This document shows, piece after piece, positions 45,506-53,429 of a stretch of 64,000 bases of DNA (position 1 is the first letter of the stretch; each line of letters opens with the position of its first letter). The stretch covers positions 1 through 64,000 of the forward strand of contig CADCET010000012.1 in the NCBI GenBank assembly GCA_902800495.1, given 5' to 3'. The position numbers and the translations under genes were made by a program. The notes below the pieces were generated by a model. It did not search any database, was not told the origin of the DNA, and saw only the letters and a list, made by a program, of their open reading frames with translations. The stretch comes from an uncultured Prevotellaceae bacterium. Lineage in GTDB: Bacteria > Bacteroidota > Bacteroidia > Bacteroidales > Bacteroidaceae.

Positions 45506-45646
45506 TTAATCAATTTCATCACCCCACAGAGGGGCATCTGTCGGTTCTTCACCGCTAGGTTCTTCACCGCTACCAGCCAATATGTGTACCTGATTTTGTA
45601 GGATGACTACTTCCATCTTTGGTTTTTCGTATATTTTCTTTTTCAT
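45506..45646 (-). CDS. 46-residue peptide with duplicated SGEEP motif
   Basis: Starts MKKKIYEKPKMEVVILQNQV, then HILAGSGEEPSGEEP and a tail ending LWGDEID. The N-terminal part resembles short conserved Prevotella/Bacteroides peptides of the MKKxYxxPxxxVVxLQ kind, which are small, usually unannotated and of unknown function. It lies 121 bases after the giant adhesin stop and in the same direction. The Gly-containing step after a conserved N-terminal part would suit cleavage; that is speculation. Confidence 0.7.
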   Translation of the reverse strand: MKKKIYEKPKMEVVILQNQVHILAGSGEEPSGEEPTDAPLWGDEID

Positions 45647-45660
45647 TGTTTTTTAATGTT

Positions 45661-45767
45661 TAAATTACTCTACCCCCCTCCCTCGGAAAGGCTACGGGTT
45701 CTTGCTGGGGCAAGCGAACAAGTTCGAGCGGGCGAGCTTTGCTCGGGAATGGGGGAAGGGGGAGGGG
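45661..45767. repeat. G/C-rich imperfect palindrome behind the adhesin
   Basis: ACCCCCCTCCCTC (from 45671) faces GGGGGAAGGGGGAGGGG (to 45767) around a REP-like core with GCGGGCGAGC/GCTCG words. It resembles the arms of the G-rich repeat elements at 1850 and 57879 but lacks their conserved inner borders. Confidence 0.6.
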
Positions 45768-48700
45768 TTACTTAATTACGACCTTTTTACCATTATTAAT
45801 ATACAGTCCCTTCTTGGTGGGCTTGCCGCTCAGGCGCACGCCGTCGAGCGTGTACCATGCCTCGCTGTCACGCTCGGCTTTGCCGCTTTGCTCGTCAAAG
45901 AAGGTCATCTCGCCCGTCTTGGTGTCGATGGTTCCGATGGCGGTTGTCTCGCCATTGCTGCCTACCAGGCGCACAGTGATGCTCTGTGGCAGTTCCTCGT
46001 CCGTAGCAGCTGCACCACGGGTCAAAGCGCGGGCTTGATTCGGTACGCCTACATACGACAGGTAGCAGCGCATAGGCTTGGCAGAAGCGCCTGTAGTGAG
46101 GCGAACGAACTGACCTGCCTCCACGCTCTTATCATCAGCAGAGGTGCCGCTGAGGGCAGCGAAACCGTAGTCATGGGTCACAACCTCATCCCAAACCTTA
46201 TTAGTATATGTACCGTGGAACTCCCATCCTCCAGTATCAGAAGCGAGACAGTTGCCGCCGCCCGTGGTGTTCAGTGTGGCACCACCGGTGAAGGTGAGCG
46301 ACGTTCCAGTTGGCACAAACAGATACGGTGTATTGGCAGTCAGCGAGCCCATCACTTCGTTCATCGTTGCCTCCCACTTGTTGTTCTTTTTCTCCACACC
46401 GCCGAAGGTATAGAACGTACCACCGCTGATTTCGTTGACATCCTTACTGAACGGCAACATCACAGTGGATGGCCTGCCCATGGTAAATGCGCGGTTGTAG
46501 GTCACGCTGCTCACTGTCACATCCTCAGGGATACTCACCGTCGCAACCGATGTGCCGTCGATAGTAGCCGTCAATGATGATCCGCTATATGCCAACGCGA
46601 TTTCTCCAAACTGCGAATTGACACAGTAATAATCGCTGCCATAAAGCAAGCCATTGCCGTATGCTGTAATACCACTGACATTGTAGGCAGTTCCCACATC
46701 GCCGATATTGCTGGGTTTACTTGCTGTTACAATAGGCTTTGTGCCCTGGGCGTCGCCGAAGGTCTGGGTGTAGTAGCTGTTGGTAGCGGTAGTGGTGGCG
46801 TTCCATCCACGGGCGAAGGTGGCGCTGTTGCCGCTGGCCATCGTCTCGCCGCTGGCGAGGGTGGCGGGGACGCAGAGGCAGTTGGTGAAGGTGACCGTCT
46901 TGTTAGCGCCTGTCCATCCTATGAAACCGCCGTTGTGGGAACCGTTGCCGTCCTGTTGCAGCAGCTTGCCGTTGAACGTGCAGCCGTCGAAACTGATGGC
47001 GTGGCCGGAGGCACGGCTCCAGCCTACGAAGCCGCTGTTGTTGCCGCCAGGACTGGTGATGACGGCACTGCTCAAGCAGTCGGTGAACATGGCGGTGTGC
47101 TCGCATAGGCCTACGAAACCGCCTGCGCCGCCAGGAGCGGTGATGTGGACGAGGCTGTTGCAGTGCTCGATGGTTACGTCGCCGAAGAGGTGGCCGATGA
47201 GTCCTCCGACATGGTAGTGTTCAGCAGCTTGGGGGTTTGAGGCATAGATGGTGCCGTCGATGGTGAGGTTGCGGAAAACGGGCTGGTTGCTGTCGTCGGC
47301 AGCGGTCTCGACAAAGGGAGCGATAAACTGCGCGTCAACGGGCGCGTCGGCTGTGCCGTAGGCGAGGGTCAGCGTGTGGCCGCCGCCGTCGAAGGTGCCG
47401 GTGAACTCATGTCCGCCCGCCATGCGGCTGACCGCGATGTCGGCATCGAGCTTCACGGTCTTGCCGCTGAAGTAGCCCTTGGTGCTCGCAGCCAGGAGGT
47501 CACAGAACGCGTTCCAGCCCCCGGCGGTGTGGATGGTGTACTCGGTACCCTCGGCATTCACGGAGATGTCAGCGGGGTCGAGGGTGAGGCTGATGGTAAA
47601 TGTCGCCTCTCTTGAGCCAGCATAGTTGCCCATGCCCGTGATGGTATAGGTATAGTCGCCAGCATTCTGCACAGGGCCGCTCGGAGGCGTCACGGTGTAG
47701 TCGGTATTCTCAGTGAGCACGTTCTCGCCGTCCTTCACGGTGATGACGGGTGTCAATTCGTTGCCCGTCCATGTCTGCGACGGAATGGTGACGGTGATGT
47801 CCTCGTTCGTCACGGCCTTCTGCGCGATAGTCACCTCGACCGTTTGCGCTGTCACGGCATACCAGTCTTCGGTTTCATCTACTTTGTAATAGACGGTGTA
47901 TGTGCCAGCGTCGGTAGCAGTGGAAATGTCCTCGGAGTAGTTCGTGCCGTCGGTGCTGTAAAGGAGCGTGCCGAACGTGGTCGTGCCAGCGGTGACGAGG
48001 GCCTGTGCCTCACCCGTGTAGGTGAGGGTGTTGGCTGTCGGAGCAGTGATGATTGCGGGCGTGCCTTTCTTAAAAGTCAGGTAGCCCTCATGTCTGCCCT
48101 CGTCGTCTTCTTCTTTGTCGATGACGGCGTAGGTGCCGCTGCCGGCTGCGGCCATCGCTGCTTCACGATCTCCACCATTGCTCTCATAAATAGTATCTTT
48201 CACATCATTCCATTCTGTCCCGTTGCCGCCCGTAAGTCTATAACAATTATAAAACATATAGTCGGAACTTGTCACATTCGCCATGCTCCAGGCGCTGTTG
48301 ACGTAGATGGTGGTGAGCCAATTGCTACCGAACATCCGTGATGTGTTAGTGATATTCGCCGTGCCAGCGTTACTCAGATCTATCGTCACGACCTTATTAA
48401 AAGTCATGAACAATTCCGAGCAGTCGGCGGGCAGCACCGTGCCGGGTTCGCAGACCACGGAGGTAACGCGGCTATCTTCATCAATGCCACCGTACGAATT
48501 CAGAACAAATCCGTATTCCTTCACTTCGTCGGCATTCACATTGCCGCTCAAGGTCAGCACGCCCGTCGATTCATTGAACGATGTAGTGCGCTGAACGAAG
48601 GTGCCGGTCACGCTTGCACCGTCCTTCGGCATCAAAAAGCAATTGTTCGCCACAGCCACGTCGTTGTTGTTGGCATCCTTGACAGTAAGCGTCTGTAAGC

Positions 48701-50567
48701 GGTTGCCCGCATCGGGGGTGATGGTCAGCGTGACTATCGTACCGCGCTTGGCCGTCGTCGGGCTGGCCGTCACCGTGCCGCCCGTGATGTTGTCGTCTAT
48801 GGTGACGGTGTAATCGGTATCGTCCCTCGGATAGATGATGCGGCGGTCGCCGTCCTCGGTGATGTTGAAGTAGGTGCTTGCGGTGGTTGTCACGTTGGTC
48901 TCGGTATCGTTCTCCACGTGCATGTACGTCACGTCTCCCGTGATGCTCGAAGCGTCAACCATGTCGATACCGTCGTAGATGGTCACGGTACCGGCAATCG
49001 TATGGGATTCGCTCCACTCATATCCTGTACCGATACCAGCCGCATCGCCGCCGCCGACAGCCGTCACCGAGCCGCCCTTGATGGTAATGTTGCCAATCTG
49101 CGCGGTATGGTTATCAATTGCTACGCCCGTGCCGATGCCGGCAGCCCAGCCAGATGTGCCTCCGCCAGTCGCCGTGATGTTTCCACCCTCGATGACGATG
49201 TCACCGCCTATGACGTCGTTTTCCGACGCATTTTTCAGTCCGATGCCTGCACAGTGCTGACTGCCGCCCGTTGCCGTCAGCGAGCCGTCGCCACGGATGG
49301 TGAGCGTCGTGCCGGAGCCGCCGACCTGAATGCCCGCCTTAAGGTCGCTGGCTGTTACGTTGTTTGTGCCGACGAGGGTGATGGTGGCAGAGCCTTCGCA
49401 GACGATGCCGTCACTAATGGTCGCGCCGCTGAGCGTGATGCCTGCGCCTGCGGCAACCGCCACCGCATGGCTCGTAGCGCCGGTCAGCACATCGCCGTTG
49501 ATGGCAGTGTAGCCTTCGGTGGCTTGCGACAAATCTATATTGCTGTTACGCTCTACGGTGGCAGTAACGGTAATGTCAGCCGTGCTTACAGTGACGCTGT
49601 AGTTTCCGTCGCCGTCAGCCGTCAGCGTGTTCGTGCCGTCCGAGACGTTGGAGGCAGTGTAGGGGAACGACGGTTTGAATGTTACCACCGTGCCCTCGAT
49701 GTACTTGCCGTTGCCGTCGGCGTCGTTCGTCGTGCTGACAATCTCCATGTTCGCAGGCAGGGTAACAGAGTAGGTTGCTCTTGCGGTAGCCGTCACGTTC
49801 ACATCGCCGTCGGGCATGGTGAAAGTATATTGTCGATTGCCAATGTCTGTTGTGGTCACCGCGCCATCGTTCACGCTGAGGGTGCTTTCGTCAACCAGAT
49901 GGCTGAGGGTAAGGGTTACGGTAGAGCCAGCCCTAGCCTTGTTGGCCTCACAACTGATGAGACCGCTCATCGCATCGGCTATCGTGACGCTGTGATAGTC
50001 TGCGGGCAGTTCGGCAGAGCCGTAGAGCCTGATTTCCGTCAACCAGATGTTATTGTCGCTATTCGATACTTCAAAACGGAAATACTTGTAAGCATTGTTT
50101 CCCTCGTTATTGCAGGAATGGGTATACTCCTGTCCCGAAATACTCTGTCCGGAAAGGTTATCAAGTTCTGTCCAATCATCTCCCGTATTAGCCTTCGCTT
50201 TAAGCACCCAGCCGGTGGGCTTGAAATAGCTTGCGTTGAATGTGTTAAAGATATATCCCTTCGGAATGATGAGTTCATCGGAGTTGAACTCTACATACGC
50301 AGGAGAAGTGAATGCGTGAAATGAACTCGACAAATCACCGTCCACCATGTTTCCGTAAACAAAGGCATTGCCCACGGCTGTTCCGTCCGTGGCCGTGAAG
50401 CCCGTGAACAGCGTGTAGTCCGTTCCGCCCACGTTGATGGTGGATGTCGTTGTCGCCCACGCCGTGGTGGCAGTGAGCATCATCACAAGGAGCAGCAACA
50501 TCGCTGCCCGTCGCGTTGCGCCCAGCCCCAAGGCCAACGGCGCGAAAATGTCTTTCTTAATACTCAT
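45768..50567 (-). CDS. Giant repeat-rich surface adhesin-like protein
   Basis: 1599 residues. The signal region has a charged N-part (MSIKKDIFAPLALGLGATRR) then AAMLLLLVMMLTATTAWA. In order: a discoidin-like domain (about 40-190, WTELDNLSG...YKYFRFEVSN), bacterial Ig/MucBP-like stretches to about 340, a Gly/Ala-rich beta-helix (SATITLVGTNNVTASDLKAG; about 345-560), a BspA/DUF285-like segment (TSRMFGSNWLTTIYVNS), MBG-type repeats (TANTLTYTGEAQALV), GLUG-like beta-helix (HYHVGGLIGHLFGDVTIEHC), and a C-terminal GLYINNGKKVVIK tail. Likely secreted by the route used by the pectin enzymes. Ligand unknown. Confidence 0.85.
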   Translation of the reverse strand: MSIKKDIFAPLALGLGATRRAAMLLLLVMMLTATTAWATTTSTINVGGTDYTLFTGFTATDGTAVGNAFVYGNMVDGDLSSSFHAFTSPAYVEFNSDELIIPKGYIFNTFNASYFKPTGWVLKAKANTGDDWTELDNLSGQSISGQEYTHSCNNEGNNAYKYFRFEVSNSDNNIWLTEIRLYGSAELPADYHSVTIADAMSGLISCEANKARAGSTVTLTLSHLVDESTLSVNDGAVTTTDIGNRQYTFTMPDGDVNVTATARATYSVTLPANMEIVSTTNDADGNGKYIEGTVVTFKPSFPYTASNVSDGTNTLTADGDGNYSVTVSTADITVTATVERNSNIDLSQATEGYTAINGDVLTGATSHAVAVAAGAGITLSGATISDGIVCEGSATITLVGTNNVTASDLKAGIQVGGSGTTLTIRGDGSLTATGGSQHCAGIGLKNASENDVIGGDIVIEGGNITATGGGTSGWAAGIGTGVAIDNHTAQIGNITIKGGSVTAVGGGDAAGIGTGYEWSESHTIAGTVTIYDGIDMVDASSITGDVTYMHVENDTETNVTTTASTYFNITEDGDRRIIYPRDDTDYTVTIDDNITGGTVTASPTTAKRGTIVTLTITPDAGNRLQTLTVKDANNNDVAVANNCFLMPKDGASVTGTFVQRTTSFNESTGVLTLSGNVNADEVKEYGFVLNSYGGIDEDSRVTSVVCEPGTVLPADCSELFMTFNKVVTIDLSNAGTANITNTSRMFGSNWLTTIYVNSAWSMANVTSSDYMFYNCYRLTGGNGTEWNDVKDTIYESNGGDREAAMAAAGSGTYAVIDKEEDDEGRHEGYLTFKKGTPAIITAPTANTLTYTGEAQALVTAGTTTFGTLLYSTDGTNYSEDISTATDAGTYTVYYKVDETEDWYAVTAQTVEVTIAQKAVTNEDITVTIPSQTWTGNELTPVITVKDGENVLTENTDYTVTPPSGPVQNAGDYTYTITGMGNYAGSREATFTISLTLDPADISVNAEGTEYTIHTAGGWNAFCDLLAASTKGYFSGKTVKLDADIAVSRMAGGHEFTGTFDGGGHTLTLAYGTADAPVDAQFIAPFVETAADDSNQPVFRNLTIDGTIYASNPQAAEHYHVGGLIGHLFGDVTIEHCNSLVHITAPGGAGGFVGLCEHTAMFTDCLSSAVITSPGGNNSGFVGWSRASGHAISFDGCTFNGKLLQQDGNGSHNGGFIGWTGANKTVTFTNCLCVPATLASGETMASGNSATFARGWNATTTATNSYYTQTFGDAQGTKPIVTASKPSNIGDVGTAYNVSGITAYGNGLLYGSDYYCVNSQFGEIALAYSGSSLTATIDGTSVATVSIPEDVTVSSVTYNRAFTMGRPSTVMLPFSKDVNEISGGTFYTFGGVEKKNNKWEATMNEVMGSLTANTPYLFVPTGTSLTFTGGATLNTTGGGNCLASDTGGWEFHGTYTNKVWDEVVTHDYGFAALSGTSADDKSVEAGQFVRLTTGASAKPMRCYLSYVGVPNQARALTRGAAATDEELPQSITVRLVGSNGETTAIGTIDTKTGEMTFFDEQSGKAERDSEAWYTLDGVRLSGKPTKKGLYINNGKKVVIK

Positions 50568-50867
50568 GGTTATTGTTTATTGTTGATTAATTATTTGTCT
50601 CGTAGGGTATAAATAACACAGCGGCCTTCCTTGACCTTCGGTCGACCTCTGTCGCGACTCGGAAGAGCACAAGCAAGCTTGGCTCTTCTCTCGCTGCTTC
50701 ATCGGTTGCATTATGCAAAGAAAGCCGTATATTATTTACGCGGGTGCCCGCGGCTTTTCAATCGCGCGTGACTTAGAGTGAGTTAACGAATTATTTGGAA
50801 TCACCAAACAATTCGAATTAATTATTGTTATGACCTCAAACATTCTCATGTCTCGTCTCATCATTGT
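50568..50867. other. Structured 5' leader and gap upstream of the adhesin
   Basis: No gene. On the minus strand, hairpins form from GAAGAGC / GCTCTTC (about 50665-50693), GACCGAAGGTC (near 50630-50645) and CCGCGGGCACCCGCG (about 50741-50755). AATTATTTGG / CCAAACAATT (about 50789-50815) forms another. Some are REP-like. No clear promoter consensus was found. Confidence 0.5.
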
Positions 50868-51173
50868 TTATGGTCTGGTGGTTTGAATTAGAAAATTACC
50901 AACCGAAAATATCTGCGTGGGTGCCTGTTTCAAGGAACAAAGCGTTAACTGTTTGTCATTCTGTTCCCAGGTCATCAACCAGTTGGGCTGGATATGACAC
51001 TCCCATTGCCCTTTATGATCGCCTTTCAATTGGTGAGGGCGATACTCTTCGGGAAGTGTACCTGTGACAGAGAGAATCTTTATTGCATGCTTAATGGCAT
51101 CTATATCCAAGCCTCTCTTGGCACACTTTCTTAAATCCTTCTTGAACTGATGAGTATAGTCAATACTGTACAT
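50868..51173 (-). CDS. YafQ/RelE-family toxin
   Basis: 101 residues with the YafQ pattern: YTHQFKKDLRKCAKRG at the N-terminus, LPEEYRPHQLKGDHKGQWEC, then HIQPNWLMTWEQND and a near-terminal LCSLK. Toxins of this family are ribosome-dependent mRNA endonucleases; catalytic His residues (HQLKGDH) are present. The ATG overlaps the antitoxin stop (TAATG), and the full length is intact, unlike the ParE remnant at 4426. Confidence 0.9.
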   Translation of the reverse strand: MYSIDYTHQFKKDLRKCAKRGLDIDAIKHAIKILSVTGTLPEEYRPHQLKGDHKGQWECHIQPNWLMTWEQNDKQLTLCSLKQAPTQIFSVGNFLIQTTRP

Positions 51174-51385
51174 TAGCCAAGAATTTGTTTAAACATGTCA
51201 TCGACACTATTGGCGTGATAAACACGTCCATTCTTGACATCATCCATAGCTTCTTTGTAATGGGCAGTCTTTGTGATGTCATCAACTTGTACCCTAACAG
51301 AAGTCACGCCTACAAGCATCTTGCAAGCGCTCTTTACCTTTGAAACCAAACTCTCGTCTGGAACCTGTAATACTACTGTTGCCAT
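51173..51385 (-). CDS. Antitoxin partner of the YafQ-like toxin
   Basis: 70 residues from ATG 51385 (MATVVLQVPDESLVSKVKSA). The longer frame from 51472 is rejected because the promoter at 51418-51449 starts RNA downstream of that ATG. The C-terminal half, YKEAMDDVKNGRVYHANSVD, resembles the toxin-neutralising tail of RelB/DinJ-type antitoxins. Ends in a 1-base overlap with the toxin. Confidence 0.82.
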   Translation of the reverse strand: MATVVLQVPDESLVSKVKSACKMLVGVTSVRVQVDDITKTAHYKEAMDDVKNGRVYHANSVDDMFKQILG

Positions 51386-51417
51386 GATAAATTCGTATTT
51401 GCGTGAATATTCGGCTG

Positions 51418-51449
51418 CAAAGTTACGACAAGTTTTACAATCATCCAAA
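51418..51449 (-). promoter_or_regulatory. Promoter of the toxin-antitoxin operon
   Basis: Minus-strand TTTG (51446-51449), 20 bases, TAACTTTG (51418-51425). The leader to ATG 51385 is about 25-30 bases. Confidence 0.78.
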
Positions 51450-51500
51450 TATTTCTGCCAAAAACTTCTCAAACACTAAAAGCATATTGAATATCAGCAA

Positions 51501-51530
51501 GTTAAGTGCCAGGTGTAAGAGGTGTCACCT
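51501..51530 (+). repeat. Dispersed repeat copy 3 (full 30-base form)
   Basis: Contains TTAAGTGCCAGGTGTAAGAG plus the palindrome AGGTGTCACCT. Joins the two partial copies at 136-159 and 619-637, nearly 51 kb away. It sits between the toxin-antitoxin promoter and the ATPase 2 end. Confidence 0.78.
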
Positions 51531-51602
51531 ATTTGGTTATTGTGAAAGTTGCAGCCGGGGGAACGGCACAGGCAAACGCCCACGAAGTACGCTGCTGAGG
51601 AA

Positions 51603-51638
51603 GCAATCCCTGATGAGCGTTGACTCGTCAGGGATTGC
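51603..51638. terminator. Hairpin downstream of ATPase 2
   Basis: GCAATCCCTGATGAG pairs with CTCGTCAGGGATTGC, 6-base loop, one mismatch. It lies 9 bases beyond the ATPase stop; the U-run is weak. Confidence 0.6.
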
Positions 51639-51646
51639 CGTTACTA

Positions 51647-52987
51647 TTATAGGAATATGGTCATGAATACAGGCAAGAGTGTTGTTGCCTCGTCTTTCCT
51701 AAGATCTTTGGTATAGATGAGATAACGGTTGCTGATTCGGTCTGAGAATTTTATGCAGAAGGCATCAAGCGAGGCATGAGTCTTATAGCCGGAAGATTTC
51801 ACCTCAATAGGCCATATCTTACTGCCCCGTGAGAGCAGGAAGTCAACCTCATAGTTGTGGTTACTGTTTTCCATTGGCCATGTATGGTAGAAAAGCTTGT
51901 TCCCTGTCGCTGTAAGCATCTGGGCTACGATGTTCTCATAGACATAGCCGAGATTGGCAGAAAGTTTGTCTGAAAGTAGTTTCTGATAGATGATATTCTC
52001 CGTGCAATCCTTGTCCCAGAATGCAAGCGTAATAAACAATCCTGTATCGCCAACGAACATCTTGTATTGGTCTTTATCACTGTTGAGCGAAAAACCGACA
52101 TTGGGGTCGTTAGAATGATAGGAGAAATTGACCACCATACTGTCCTTCATGGCTTTCAGTACCTCCGAGAGATTCTTGCGCTCACTATCAGAAAGAACAC
52201 TGCTCACCTGATAGCGTGATGCATTCTTACTAAGTTCTGAGGGGATGGCCTGGAATAGTTGGGAAGCACGTCCCGATGGGTCGATTTTAAGAAAGTCATC
52301 GAAATAGAGATCTATAATCTCACGTTTTACCGTATCAACCTTACTGAGATTGTTGGTATCAAGGTATTCGTTTACAGCCTGTGGCATCCCACCGACAAGC
52401 ATGTACAGACGGAAATCGCGCATGGATTTACGAAAAGCCTGTCCAAGAGGAATCTGCTTGTCAAAGAACTGACGGAGAAGCGGGACTGTCGCATTATCAC
52501 CCAAAGCCCAACGAAATTCCTCATAGTCCATCGGGAACATGTCTATGCGTGTTTCCTCGCTGGGAATAATGATATCCTCAGTATTTTTGCGGATGGAGAT
52601 AAGTGACCCCGTCTCTATATAGTCATAGCGGTGGTCTTTCACAAGCTGCTTGATTGCCTGTCTTGCAAGAGGGCATTTCTGAACTTCGTCGAAGATGATG
52701 ACAGAACGGCGTTTTTGGAGAATGACATTATAGATAGCCTGCAGACGCAAGAAAATATAGTCAAGATCCATCAGGTCGTTGAAAAGCGATTTAACCTCTT
52801 CCGATGCTCTTGAAAAATCTATAAGCATGTATGTTTCGTACTCTTGACGTGCAAACTCTTCAACAATGGTGGACTTTCCTACCCGTCGGGCACCTTTAAT
52901 CAGAAGTGCGGTCTTGCCATCACGTTCCTGCTTCCATTGGAGCATCCGGTCGTATATCTTCCGTTTGAAAATCCTTATCTCTGACAT
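51647..52987 (-). CDS. DUF4143-type AAA ATPase 2
   Basis: 446 residues from ATG 52987; an in-frame ATG at 53011 would overlap the -7 box and is rejected. Walker A LLIKGARRVGKSTIVEE and Walker B SVIIFDEVQKCP, then YIETGSLISIRKN. C-terminal nuclease-like fold NYEVDFLLSRGSKIWPIEVK. Same family as ATPase 1 but with limited identity. Its promoter carries three repeats with the same 33-bp spacing as those of ATPase 1, though of unrelated sequence. Function of the family unknown. Confidence 0.9.
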   Translation of the reverse strand: MSEIRIFKRKIYDRMLQWKQERDGKTALLIKGARRVGKSTIVEEFARQEYETYMLIDFSRASEEVKSLFNDLMDLDYIFLRLQAIYNVILQKRRSVIIFDEVQKCPLARQAIKQLVKDHRYDYIETGSLISIRKNTEDIIIPSEETRIDMFPMDYEEFRWALGDNATVPLLRQFFDKQIPLGQAFRKSMRDFRLYMLVGGMPQAVNEYLDTNNLSKVDTVKREIIDLYFDDFLKIDPSGRASQLFQAIPSELSKNASRYQVSSVLSDSERKNLSEVLKAMKDSMVVNFSYHSNDPNVGFSLNSDKDQYKMFVGDTGLFITLAFWDKDCTENIIYQKLLSDKLSANLGYVYENIVAQMLTATGNKLFYHTWPMENSNHNYEVDFLLSRGSKIWPIEVKSSGYKTHASLDAFCIKFSDRISNRYLIYTKDLRKDEATTLLPVFMTIFL

Positions 52988-53008
52988 AATATATCTATGT
53001 TTTGGGTG

Positions 53009-53040
53009 CAAAATTAAGTAAAATTTCCAGAATCCCCAAA
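53009..53040 (-). promoter_or_regulatory. Promoter of ATPase 2
   Basis: Minus-strand TTTG (53037-53040), 20 bases, TAATTTTG (53009-53016). The -33 box lies within the first iteron. Confidence 0.78.
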
Positions 53041-53108
53041 TTAAATTGGTGCAAATATTCCAAAATCCCCAATTTTGAATATCTATTTTATTCCAAAATC
53101 CCCAATTT
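53025..53108 (-). repeat. Three TTCCAAAATCCCCAATTT iterons, exact 33-bp period, at the ATPase 2 promoter
   Basis: 18-base copies start at 53025 (two differences), 53058 and 53091. One covers the -33 box, the other two lie directly upstream. The 15-base spacers are unrelated. Same number and period as at ATPase 1. Confidence 0.92.
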
Positions 53109-53388
53109 TTACCAATATAGCTCTCCGACTTGGTGGGAAGCCGATAGTCACGTCATTGTGAAAAGGGAACTTGAAAGAGTGTAATGTGACCAACTGAAAA
53201 CATTCACCTCTCTTATAGAGGAGCCGTTTGAGACCTCATCGTCTTTTGGCATTCACGACAGTGGCGACAACGGCAAAACACTTTACGTCCTCTTGATTCG
53301 TTTTGTACTAAAGTAATGTGGAAGCCATAGCGGCTTCCACATTTTTAAAGTATTTGTCAAAATGCTTGGCATTACAATCACTTTTTCG
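53109..53388. other. Gap between ATPase 2 and the GH3 gene
   Basis: No gene recognised. Holds a hairpin (TGTGGAAGCC / GGCTTCCACA, 53317-53341) followed by TTTTT, a plausible plus-strand terminator. The rest is unstructured. Confidence 0.6.
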
Positions 53389-53396
53389 TACCTTTG
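53389..53396 (+). promoter_or_regulatory. -7 box TACCTTTG of the GH3 gene
   Basis: 34 bases before ATG 53430, with a weak TTGG at 53366-53369 (19 bases upstream). Confidence 0.65.
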
Positions 53397-53429
53397 CAGG
53401 CATAATAGCATTAAACGAAACAAAAACTA

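Noticed and set aside
48918-50324. Plus-strand open frame of 468 codons
   Set aside because: Antisense to the adhesin-like gene, Arg/Ala/Val-rich, caused by the biased composition of the real gene.
50451-50567. Twin-arginine signal in the adhesin N-terminus (GATRRAAMLLLLV)
   Set aside because: Lacks the consensus residues after RR; an ordinary long Sec signal fits better.
50580-50760. Possible tRNA or small RNA in the adhesin leader hairpins
   Set aside because: No cloverleaf, anticodon or T-loop (GTTCRA) could be fitted; only separate REP-like hairpins.
53002-53184. Plus-strand ORF of 60 codons with SKIPNF repeats
   Set aside because: The periodicity of 11 residues is the translation of the 33-bp iterons; no start signal.
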